The position numbers were made by a program, and so were the translations under genes. Positions 33,142-40,703 of a DNA stretch of 64,000 nucleotides are shown here, one piece after another. Every line of letters starts with the position of its first letter. The stretch's first letter is position 1. Below the pieces are notes generated by a model. It was not told the DNA's origin. It searched no databases and saw only the letters and a list, made by a program, of their open reading frames with translations. Origin of the DNA: Promicromonospora panici (GTDB lineage: Bacteria > Actinomycetota > Actinomycetes > Actinomycetales > Cellulomonadaceae); contig NZ_UWYY01000020.1 of NCBI RefSeq assembly GCF_900608595.1, positions 1 through 64,000 on the forward strand. Reading direction: 5' to 3'.

Positions 33142-34415
33142 TCCAGGTGCTCACCGCTTTCACACTCGTGGTCGGCGTGACGATGCTCGTCGTCGGCATC
33201 GTGCGGCTGCTCATGGTCCCGTTCGCCGTCCGGTACGAGATCCGCCGCCCGCGCCGGCCCTCGGGTGCCCCGCCGCATGCCGGAACCATCTTCGACCGCC
33301 CAGACCGCACCGCACCGCCCTCGATCTCGGTGATCGTGCCCGCATACAACGAGAGCGTCGTGGTGGAGAACTGCGTACGCTCCATCGTGCGCAGCCGTTA
33401 CCCCGACTTCGAGGTGGTGTGCGTCGACGACGGCTCCAGCGACGACACCTACGCCAAGCTCCAGGCGCTCGCCGCCGAGCTCCCCGGTGTGCGTGCGTAC
33501 ACACAGCCCAACAGCGGCAAGGGCGCCGCGCTCAACCACGGCCTCAGGAACGCCGCGGGCGAGATCCTGGTGATGGTCGACGCAGACGGCATGCTCGGGC
33601 CCGACACCCTCACCGAGATGGTCCGCGGCTTCACCGACGAGCGCATCGGCGCCGTGTGCGGGGACGACCGGACCCTGAACCTCGAGGGCGTGCAGACCCG
33701 GTTCCTCACAGTGATCAACCACCTCGGCACCGGACTGATGCGCCGCGCGCTGAGCGTGCTGCACTGCCTGCCGATCATCTCCGGCAATACCGGCGCATGG
33801 CGCCGCGACGTGCTGGAACGCACCGGACCGCTCCGCGAGGACACGATCGGCGAGGACCTCGAGCTCACCTGGCGGGTCTACCGGGCCGGATACCGTGCCG
33901 CCTTCGCGCCACGCGCACTGGTCTACGCCGAGTACCCGTCCACGCTGCGCACGCTCTGGAACCAGCGCGTGCGCTGGGGACGTGGCCTGCTGCAGACCAT
34001 CCGCCTGCACTACGACATGACCGGCAACCCACGCTACGGATCGTTCGGCCTCTACCTGGCGTTCAACCTCGTCGCGCAGGTTCTGGGGCCCATGGCCCAG
34101 GTCTTCGCGCTCGCCGCGTTCACGGCACTGGCGTTCCTGGGCGACCCGACCATCGTGCCGGTCACCTTCTGGCAGGTGCTCCTGTTCCTCAGCCTGCCGC
34201 TCTCGCTCGGCCTGCTCGCGTTCGCGATCTTCCTGGACCGCTCGCCGCGCGACCTGCGGCACGCGTGGACCCTGCCGCTGTGGCCGTTCTTCTCGACCAT
34301 GATGAGCCTGGTCATGCTGCGCGCGGCCTGGCTGGAGCTGCGCGGCGCCGAGAGCCGGTGGAACAAGATGGACCGCAGCGGGAGGGTCTCCGTCGACACC
34401 GGAGAGAGCCCATGA
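33138..34415 (+). CDS. processive membrane glycosyltransferase family 2
   Basis: The 425-residue enzyme has an N-terminal membrane helix (about 5-30), a GT-A domain with VDDGSSDD and MVDADG (DxD), EDLELTWR (base region) and NQRVRWGRG, the QxxRW motif of cellulose, chitin and PNAG synthases, followed by four C-terminal helices. It would polymerise and probably export a polysaccharide through the membrane. It overlaps the ATP-grasp gene in front and the secreted protein behind by four bases each, so the three form one operon. Confidence 0.86.
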   Translation: MIQVLTAFTLVVGVTMLVVGIVRLLMVPFAVRYEIRRPRRPSGAPPHAGTIFDRPDRTAPPSISVIVPAYNESVVVENCVRSIVRSRYPDFEVVCVDDGSSDDTYAKLQALAAELPGVRAYTQPNSGKGAALNHGLRNAAGEILVMVDADGMLGPDTLTEMVRGFTDERIGAVCGDDRTLNLEGVQTRFLTVINHLGTGLMRRALSVLHCLPIISGNTGAWRRDVLERTGPLREDTIGEDLELTWRVYRAGYRAAFAPRALVYAEYPSTLRTLWNQRVRWGRGLLQTIRLHYDMTGNPRYGSFGLYLAFNLVAQVLGPMAQVFALAAFTALAFLGDPTIVPVTFWQVLLFLSLPLSLGLLAFAIFLDRSPRDLRHAWTLPLWPFFSTMMSLVMLRAAWLELRGAESRWNKMDRSGRVSVDTGESP

Positions 34416-35629
34416 GTGGTCCCCAGGCTCGCCGGGCCATGACGACCGTCGCTGTCGCGGCCCTCGCCAGCGCTCTCGCCACGTGCTCGGGTCCCGTCCC
34501 ACCCACCGTGGACCGCCCCCTGGTGCGCGCACCCGACATGCATTCGATCAGCTTCGGCATCGAGGACGTGGCGGATCCGGAGCAGGACTGGGATGCCGTC
34601 AGGCAGCGGCTCGAGGCGGTGAACGCCAACGCGGTCACGCTCGCGGCAGGCCGGCCGGAGTTCGTCGCGTTCGACTGGGACGCCCACCCCGAGACCGCGG
34701 CGGAGTCGGGCCGCGACCACCTGGCCCACGCGATCGCCGAGACGGCACGGGGGCCCGGCGACGAGCCACGACTGGTCGACCTCGTCATCGACGCCCTGAT
34801 TCCCCGCTGGATCGAGAACGAGCCCTCGGTCGCCGGCGTGGCGGAGGACGGTTCCCGCTCGCGGTACACGCCGTCGGCCAGCGCGGTGCACCACGGCCCC
34901 GTCGGCAAGCGCTACCTCGAGCTCGTGGGGGAGCTGGCCCGCCGCTACCAGCCCGACCAGATCACCTTCACGGAGCTCAAGTTCGACGACGAGACCTTCG
35001 GCGACGACGACGCGGCCCTGTACCGGGAGATGACCGGCGCGCACGACTGGCCGCGCCTGCCGGACGGGAGCATCAACGAGGAAGCGCCCGAGATCGCCGA
35101 CTGGCGATCACGGGTGCTCGCCGACTTCCTGGACCGCGCGGGCGACGTGCTGGACGACGTGGCCGCCGAGACCGGAAAACGACCCACCCTCGCGATGGAC
35201 GTCCTGATCAACTGGGAAGACCCGGAAGCGGGCAGGCCCGAGGCCGGCCTCAGCTACCCCCTGCTCGCCGAGCACGCCGACCGGCTCGTGCTGTGGGCCT
35301 ATCTCGCCAGCGACAACCGGACGGCCGCCGAGCTCGAAACGGTCGCCGCGGCACTCGCGGACGCCGATGCCCCGGCCGACGGCTTCACCATGTCCGTGGG
35401 CCTCTGGGACCACCGTGCAGGGCCGAGGGGCAGGATCTCGCCGCAGGACATGGCCGGCGCGGTCCGCGCCGTCCAGGCGCACGGCATCACGTCGGTCAAC
35501 GTCACTCCGTACGACCTGATGTCCGATGCGTACTGGGCCGCGCTCAGCGATGTGTGGACCGAGCTTCCGCCGACGAGCCCGTCGCCGGAGTCATCGCCGG
35601 CAGGGTCATCGCCGGCGGAGTCACAGTGA
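34412..35629 (+). CDS. secreted TIM-barrel-like protein (possible glycoside hydrolase)
   Basis: The 405-residue protein begins with a signal sequence (VAALASALATCSG) with a lipobox-like Cys that is imperfect (Thr at -1). The mature part alternates strands and helices: MHSISFGIEDV, VNANAVTLAAGRPEFVAF, DQITFTELKFDD, LAMDVLINWED, LVLWAYLA and TMSVGLWDH. That pattern suggests a barrel with acidic residues at strand ends, as in glycoside hydrolases. The C-terminus is Ser/Pro-rich. It is coupled to the glycan synthase by ATGA, so export or trimming of the polymer is the likely role. Family unknown. Confidence 0.6.
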   Translation: MSGPQARRAMTTVAVAALASALATCSGPVPPTVDRPLVRAPDMHSISFGIEDVADPEQDWDAVRQRLEAVNANAVTLAAGRPEFVAFDWDAHPETAAESGRDHLAHAIAETARGPGDEPRLVDLVIDALIPRWIENEPSVAGVAEDGSRSRYTPSASAVHHGPVGKRYLELVGELARRYQPDQITFTELKFDDETFGDDDAALYREMTGAHDWPRLPDGSINEEAPEIADWRSRVLADFLDRAGDVLDDVAAETGKRPTLAMDVLINWEDPEAGRPEAGLSYPLLAEHADRLVLWAYLASDNRTAAELETVAAALADADAPADGFTMSVGLWDHRAGPRGRISPQDMAGAVRAVQAHGITSVNVTPYDLMSDAYWAALSDVWTELPPTSPSPESSPAGSSPAESQ

Positions 35630-35668
35630 CCCTGGTTCACCCGCTGAGGGAGCTACTGGCGACCTCGA

Positions 35669-36226
35669 TCACGGCTTCTCGGCCTGCAGCTCGTTGATCA
35701 GGTCCAGCAGGCGCCGTCCGTTACGTTCGATGGCATTCACGTACGCGTGCTGCTCGTCGGTCAGGGGCTCCGCGTCCAGGAGCTGGGCGTACCCGACCAC
35801 CGAGGTCAGCGGCGACCGCAGATCGTGGCCGAACTGAGCGATGAGCTCGTCCTGGAGCCGCTCGGCCCTGCGCCGCTCGGTCACGTCGATGGCGACGAAC
35901 AGGTGTCCCGCCGGGGCGCCCTCGACGTCGGGTCCGCGGGTCACCACGACCTGGGCCAGGACAGGCACGCCGTCGCGACGGCGCAGCGTCCGGTCGCGAG
36001 GCGCCGGGGCGTCCGTGTCCAGGTCGCCCGCGAGCGCGGCCCGCAGCTCCTCCTCGTCGAGGATGCGGGTGACGTGGCTGCCCAGCACCTCGTCACGCGG
36101 GTAGCCCAGCAGGATCTCGGCGCCGCGGCTGAAGACGACCACCACACCGTCGTCATCGGTCGCGAAGATCGCATGGCCGGTCGCCGCGTCGACGAGCCCT
36201 GCCTCGGCGTCCCTCCTCGTGCTCAC
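35669..36226 (-). CDS. PAS-HisKA protein without ATPase domain
   Basis: The 185-residue protein has a PAS domain (about 8-115, with GHAIFATDDDGVVVVFSRGA and GHLFVAIDVTERRR) and a HisKA helix pair with FGHDLRSPLTSVVGYAQLLD (His about 134) but ends at NELQAEKP, with no HATPase domain. The 39 bases to the next gene contain no remnant. It starts inside the end of the REC-PIG-L gene (GTGA overlap), so is coupled to it. It may act as a phosphotransfer protein for that receiver, or as a decoy partner of another kinase. Confidence 0.7.
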   Translation of the reverse strand: MSTRRDAEAGLVDAATGHAIFATDDDGVVVVFSRGAEILLGYPRDEVLGSHVTRILDEEELRAALAGDLDTDAPAPRDRTLRRRDGVPVLAQVVVTRGPDVEGAPAGHLFVAIDVTERRRAERLQDELIAQFGHDLRSPLTSVVGYAQLLDAEPLTDEQHAYVNAIERNGRRLLDLINELQAEKP

Positions 36227-37290
36227 CCGTGCCCCGGATCCCCGGGCAGCCCGCCGGGTGCGTGCGGGAGCCGCAGCGTGGAGCGCACGGTCTCCAGCGG
36301 CTCCGCGTACCGGCCCGTCGTGAACCGCGCCCAGTAGCGGGCGGTGGCCCGCACGAGGTCCTCCGCCAGGTAGTCCCGGTGGGACTGCGACTCGAACGCC
36401 CGCAGCATCGCCAGCTTGGTCTCCAGGTGCTCGGCGATGTCCACGAATCGATTGGGCCGGTAGTCGACGGTCGACGAAGGGCTCTGGAAGCACGCCAGGT
36501 CTCGCACCTCCCGGGTCGCGACCTGCACGGCCTGGTGCACCGCTCGATGGTCCTGGTGCCGGTCATGGTTGCTGTGCGTGTAGACCTGGTCAGGGCCCAC
36601 CTCCCGGACCACCTCCTCCACCGCCGTGATCGGACCCGACGCCGGGTCCAGGTGCGAGTCCTCGAAGCCCAGGGCGATGAGCTGCGCGCCCACGATCTCC
36701 GCGGCGGCTCGCGACTCCTTGTGCCGCGCCTCCGGATCCCCACCCAGCGAGCCACCCGACAACGTCAGGATCACCAGCTGGTCGCCGGCGCTCGCGTGGG
36801 CGGCGAGGGTGCCGCCCACGCCGATCTCTACATCGTCCGGGTGGGCGCCCACCGCCAGCACGGTCTTCGTCCGATTCTCCTCCCGGCGCTGCCTGCCCCG
36901 GCGCACCAGCATGGTCGCCCGCGAGGCGAGCAGCCCGACGTCGACGGGCTTGACCAGGAAGTCGTCCACGTCGCCACGCAGGGCGCCCACGGCGTAGTCG
37001 ACGCGGTTGTGCGCGGTCAGGATGATGACGGGGACCCCCGCGGCCAGCCGGTGCACCTCCGGCAGGATCTGCAGGCCGGAGCGCCCGGGCAGCTCGACGT
37101 CGATCACCACGAGGTCGAAATGCTCGGCCCGCAGCGCGGCCAGCGCGGCGTCGGCGTCCGCGGCCACGACGACTCGCATGCCTGCGCGTTTCTCGAGGAC
37201 CGTACGGGCGAACGCCCCCGCGTCGGGGTCGTCCTCCACCACCAGCGCGGACCAGACGTCGGGTGGAGCGTTGGCTGTGTCGTCCGTCAT
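36223..37290 (-). CDS. receiver domain-PIG-L deacetylase fusion
   Basis: The 355-residue protein has a complete REC domain (about 12-130: VVEDDPDAG, phosphoacceptor Asp in VVIDVELPG, IILTAHN, Lys in LVKPVDV) joined by a basic linker to a PIG-L/LmbE zinc deacetylase (about 145-340: GAHPDDVEIGVGG and HSNHDRHQDH, metal ligands). PIG-L enzymes remove N-acetyl groups from GlcNAc-containing molecules. Phosphorylation would therefore control a deacetylase rather than transcription. The next coupled gene is a PAS-HisKA protein. The convergent synthase operon suggests the substrate is a glycan or its precursor, which is inference. Confidence 0.88.
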   Translation of the reverse strand: MTDDTANAPPDVWSALVVEDDPDAGAFARTVLEKRAGMRVVVAADADAALAALRAEHFDLVVIDVELPGRSGLQILPEVHRLAAGVPVIILTAHNRVDYAVGALRGDVDDFLVKPVDVGLLASRATMLVRRGRQRREENRTKTVLAVGAHPDDVEIGVGGTLAAHASAGDQLVILTLSGGSLGGDPEARHKESRAAAEIVGAQLIALGFEDSHLDPASGPITAVEEVVREVGPDQVYTHSNHDRHQDHRAVHQAVQVATREVRDLACFQSPSSTVDYRPNRFVDIAEHLETKLAMLRAFESQSHRDYLAEDLVRATARYWARFTTGRYAEPLETVRSTLRLPHAPGGLPGDPGHG

Positions 37291-37402
37291 CGACCCTCCT
37301 GCACGCGGTGGGCGACGTCGCCCCTGTTGTCCCGGCCTCGCTTCGACGGTATGCATGAACGCGGCCGGGCGCCTGTCGTCGGCCGCGTGCACGACGCGGT
37401 GG

Positions 37403-38674
37403 CTACCGCTGCAGGACGTCCTTGACGAACACGATCCCGTCGGCCTTCGCGAGGTGGGCCGGGCTGAGCGGGGCGTAGCCGTACCAGGGAGATACGCGGG
37501 CAGGCGGCGGCGCGCCCAGGGCGGCGGCCAGCCGCGGGGCGTCGACGACGGCGCCGGCCCGCGGCAGGATCTCGTCGAGCAGGGTCTCGTCGAGCGGAGC
37601 CTCCTGGAGCTGGGCCTCCTGGAGCTGGGCGTAGAGCATTCCCTCGACGGTGTCCGGCGCGGGGGCGCCCACACCGTGTTCTGGGATCGTGCCGAGCGCG
37701 GTGGCCAGGAAGCCGTAGCCGGCACCGGCCCGTGCGCTCACCAGCGCCCCTGCGCCCCACCACTCCAGTCGCGGGTGCCCCCACATGGTCATTTCGCTCG
37801 GGCTGCGCTGGAGGTGGCTGTTGTGGCCGTACGCCAGCGTAGGCGCGCGCTCGGCCAGGGCGTGCAGGTTCGCCGCCATCATCGCGTCCCGCACGCCGAG
37901 CAGCCACGTCATACGTCCGGGCGAGGTGTCGGCCAGCCAGAAGTGGTAGCGCAGCAGCCCGGTGGCGGTGCGCCCGAACAGCCGCACCCGCTCCCACGCC
38001 TCCGGTGACGACGTGGCGATCAGGTGCGGGGCCTGCGCGTCGAGGAGGGCCACCAGGTCGTCGGCGAGCAGCCGCAGCTCACGAGCCTCCGCGGACTGCC
38101 CGACGGACCGGGACGGGTCCAGCATCGCGTCCGGGTCGGTCCAGCGGGCGTCGGCGCCGATCATCCGGTCGAGCGCCTCTGCGGTGCACGGCAGCAGGTC
38201 GGCGTCGACCCGCGCGGACAGGTACTCGTGGAGCGCGGTGAGCACGGGCCGGGGGCTCGCGCCGCCCGTGATCTCGAGCGGCCCGTCGAACCCGGCGAAG
38301 CGGACCCGGTCGGGTGCGGGCAGGCCCTCGTTGTGAGCGCGCATCCAGCGCACCAGCTCGCGGTTGCCCGGGAAGGCGCCCCACTCGTGGCTGAAGCCGC
38401 GTTCCATGACCTCGTCCAGGCCGAGGTCGGGGTCGCCCGCACGGGTGATGTAGTCGTCCACGAGCAGGCCGCCGAGGCAGTCGACCTCGAGGGCGATGGT
38501 CCGGTAGCCCTCCCGTTCGACGAGCTGCCGGAACAGCTCGTTGCGCAGGCCGAGCAGGGTCTCCGCGCCATGGGTGGGCTCACCGAGTGCCAGCAGCCGT
38601 GGCCGGGTCCCGAGCAGGCGCATGATCGCCTCGGGGTCGACGGGATGAAGGGTGTCCTTGATATCTGTTGCCAT
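37403..38674 (-). CDS. erythromycin esterase-like hydrolase
   Basis: The 423-residue protein has the erythromycin esterase fold signatures LLALGEPTHGAETLL (Glu-His), LEVDCLGGLLVDDYI and YGHNSHLQR (His pair). The family includes macrolide esterases and other enzymes on secondary metabolites. It diverges from a TioE-like MerR regulator across 57 bases, and a palindrome at 38675-38698 covers the start region, so the regulator probably controls it. The short repeats LQEAQLQEAPLDE near residue 350 are tandem duplications. Confidence 0.82.
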   Translation of the reverse strand: MATDIKDTLHPVDPEAIMRLLGTRPRLLALGEPTHGAETLLGLRNELFRQLVEREGYRTIALEVDCLGGLLVDDYITRAGDPDLGLDEVMERGFSHEWGAFPGNRELVRWMRAHNEGLPAPDRVRFAGFDGPLEITGGASPRPVLTALHEYLSARVDADLLPCTAEALDRMIGADARWTDPDAMLDPSRSVGQSAEARELRLLADDLVALLDAQAPHLIATSSPEAWERVRLFGRTATGLLRYHFWLADTSPGRMTWLLGVRDAMMAANLHALAERAPTLAYGHNSHLQRSPSEMTMWGHPRLEWWGAGALVSARAGAGYGFLATALGTIPEHGVGAPAPDTVEGMLYAQLQEAQLQEAPLDETLLDEILPRAGAVVDAPRLAAALGAPPPARVSPWYGYAPLSPAHLAKADGIVFVKDVLQR

Positions 38675-38698
38675 TCCCTCAACGGTATCGTTGAAGGA
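38675..38698. promoter_or_regulatory. palindromic operator between esterase and TioE-like regulator
   Basis: TCCCTCAACG (38675-38684), GTAT, CGTTGAAGGA (38689-38698): arms of ten bases with one mismatch. On the minus strand the -10-like TACCGT lies inside the palindrome, seven bases before the esterase ATG. Binding should therefore affect that promoter directly. Confidence 0.55.
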
Positions 38699-38731
38699 TC
38701 GGTTGAGACCTAGGCCCGACACTGGCCTGAT

Positions 38732-39505
38732 ATGGGCGGGATGATGGCGCAGAACCTTCAAAGCGACGTTCGGCTGAGGCCGGTCGACCTGGCGCGTGAG
38801 CACGGTCTGTCCACGCAGGCGGTCCGGAACTACGAGGAGGCGGGCATCCTGCCGGCCGCGGCCCGCACAGCCCACGGGTATCGCACCTACACCCCGCAGC
38901 ACGCGCAGGCGCTGCGTGCTTTCCTCGCCCTGGTTCCGGGTCACGGCCACCGGACGGCGACGGCGATCATGCGGGCCGTGCACGACGGCGCGGACGCGGA
39001 CGCGTTCCGCCTGATCGACGAGAGCCACGCCCAGCTCCTCGACGACCGCCGGACCCTCCAGGCCGTCGAGCGTGCGCTGCGCGACCTGGAGTCCACCGGG
39101 CTCGAACCGGGGCGCGGGCGCGGGTCCGGGCCGGTGCCCGCGCCCGGCCCCCGCGAGACCTTCATCGGACCGCTGGCGCGGAAGCTTCGGATCCGGCCCG
39201 CGACGCTGCGCACGTGGGAGCGTGCGGGGCTGGTCCGCCCGCGGCGGGACCCGCAGACGGGTTACCGCGTCTACGACGAGGCCGACGTGCGGGACGCCCA
39301 GCTGGCTCACCAGCTCCGGCGCGGCGGTTACCTGCTCGAGCAGATAGCCCCGCTGATCGCCCAGGTGCGGACCGCAGGCGGTCTGGAGCCGCTGGAGGCC
39401 ACCCTGGCCGGCTGGCACGCAGGCCTGGCCGCCCGCGGACGGGCGCTGCTCGCCGGGGCCGCGGCATTGCAGGCGTACCTCGACCAGCGTGACCCGCTGC
39501 CCTGA
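38732..39505 (+). CDS. TioE-type transcriptional regulator with two MerR-like HTH domains
   Basis: The 257-residue protein has a first MerR HTH (about 15-60, VDLAREHGLSTQAVRNYEEAGILP, read as HGLSTQAVRNYEEAG) and a second one (about 145-200, LRIRPATLRTWERAGLVRP with GYRVYDEADVRDAQ). Helices between them may form the usual dimer. TioE-family regulators with two such domains are known from antibiotic clusters. It faces the esterase-like gene, its probable target. Confidence 0.85.
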   Translation: MGGMMAQNLQSDVRLRPVDLAREHGLSTQAVRNYEEAGILPAAARTAHGYRTYTPQHAQALRAFLALVPGHGHRTATAIMRAVHDGADADAFRLIDESHAQLLDDRRTLQAVERALRDLESTGLEPGRGRGSGPVPAPGPRETFIGPLARKLRIRPATLRTWERAGLVRPRRDPQTGYRVYDEADVRDAQLAHQLRRGGYLLEQIAPLIAQVRTAGGLEPLEATLAGWHAGLAARGRALLAGAAALQAYLDQRDPLP

Positions 39506-39561
39506 CCCGCAGAGCGCCCGGCAACCCGACCGGTCCCGGCCCTGGCAGCCGTGCCACGAGT

Positions 39562-39577
39562 TCCCCCGTACGGGGGA
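39562..39577. promoter_or_regulatory. 16-bp perfect GC-rich palindrome
   Basis: TCCCCCGTACGGGGGA at 39562-39577 lies 57 bases before the membrane protein start. C/G-tract palindromes of this type occur as operators of several regulator families, but I cannot name one here. Confidence 0.5.
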
Positions 39578-39634
39578 GCGGGTTCACCCGACGGCGGGAG
39601 CAGTGCCGCTCGGTGGCCGAGCACGCTCGTGAGC

Positions 39635-40687
39635 ATGAACAACACACCGAACGCCCACGGAGGTAACACCCACGCAGATCCGTGTCCGCGATCGCACACC
39701 GAACCGCACACCGAACCGCACACCGTGCCGGACGTCGTCCGGCTCGTCTCCCGGGCCGTCGTCCTCACCTGTCTGCTCGCCGCTGCCGCATTGACGGCGA
39801 TCGAGCTCGCGGGAGTCCCTGATCCCGTCGCGATGCCCACCGCACCGAGGTGGTTCGCCGCCGTCATGGCCGCCGCCACAGTGCTGCTCGTGCTGCCCAC
39901 CGGACGGCCCGCCCCGCGGTGGCGCACGCTCCTCGCCGCGGGCACGGGGGCGGGGATGCTGAGCGGGAGCCTGCTCGCCGTGCCGCACTCGGTGCTCATG
40001 CTCGTGGTCGGGGTCGTCAACCTGGTCACGGGCGTCGGCGGCTCCTTCGAGTTCGAGATCCCCTGGGCGACGGCCGGCGCACATCTGGCCGTGGTCGTCG
40101 CGAGCTCGTTCGTGCTGGCCTGGCTGGTGACGCAGCGCCGGTCGCGACGCGGACTGTGCGCACGGTGCGGGCGAGCCGCTGCCGAGCCGCCCGTCGTCGG
40201 CGACGGGGTGCGCCGGGCCCTTCGCCTGCTGGCGACGGTCGCGGTGCTCGCCGTCCTGCCCTACGCCGCGCTCAAGCTCGCCTGGGGCCTCGGCGCACGG
40301 ATCGGGCTCACAGGCAGCGCTTTCGACGACGTCACCTTCCTCTCACCCGGCTTCGGCGACACGGTGGTGCTGACGGCGGTGTCCGTGGCCGTCTCGCTCG
40401 TGATGGGTGCGGGCGTCGTCCCGACGAGCGCTCGGGGCGCCGTGGTGCGCACGGTGACCGCGGCGTTCGGGGTGATCGGCTCGCTGATGCTGGTGCCGGT
40501 CAGCGTGGTCGGCGTCTTCCTCCTGGTGACGGCGCCCCCGACCGGCGACGTCGAGATCGCCGGGTGGGCGTTCACCATGGTCTACGTCTGCTTCACCGTC
40601 TGGGGGCTGGCGCTGGCTCCGCTCACCGCCCTCTACCTGCGGGCGACCCGCCGGGCGTGCCGCCGTCATGAGCTGCCGGCGTCATGA
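39635..40687 (+). CDS. polytopic membrane protein of unknown function
   Basis: The 350-residue protein has a His/Thr/Pro-rich N-terminus with an in-frame 12-base repeat (HTEPHTEPHT), then about eight membrane helices, including VVLTCLLAAAALTAIELAG, WFAAVMAAATVLLVLP and FTMVYVCFTVWGLALAPL. A CARCG motif (LCARCGRAA) lies in a cytoplasmic loop near residue 185 and could bind metal. No family is recognised. The 3' end is 16 bases from the convergent ECF sigma gene. Confidence 0.6.
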   Translation: MNNTPNAHGGNTHADPCPRSHTEPHTEPHTVPDVVRLVSRAVVLTCLLAAAALTAIELAGVPDPVAMPTAPRWFAAVMAAATVLLVLPTGRPAPRWRTLLAAGTGAGMLSGSLLAVPHSVLMLVVGVVNLVTGVGGSFEFEIPWATAGAHLAVVVASSFVLAWLVTQRRSRRGLCARCGRAAAEPPVVGDGVRRALRLLATVAVLAVLPYAALKLAWGLGARIGLTGSAFDDVTFLSPGFGDTVVLTAVSVAVSLVMGAGVVPTSARGAVVRTVTAAFGVIGSLMLVPVSVVGVFLLVTAPPTGDVEIAGWAFTMVYVCFTVWGLALAPLTALYLRATRRACRRHELPAS

Positions 40688-40703
40688 ACGGGCCGCTGCG
40701 GGC

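Noticed and set aside
35669..36226. Frameshifted kinase at the PAS-HisKA gene
   Set aside because: Only 39 bases separate it from the convergent gene, so no HATPase remnant can be hidden there; kept as a true short protein.
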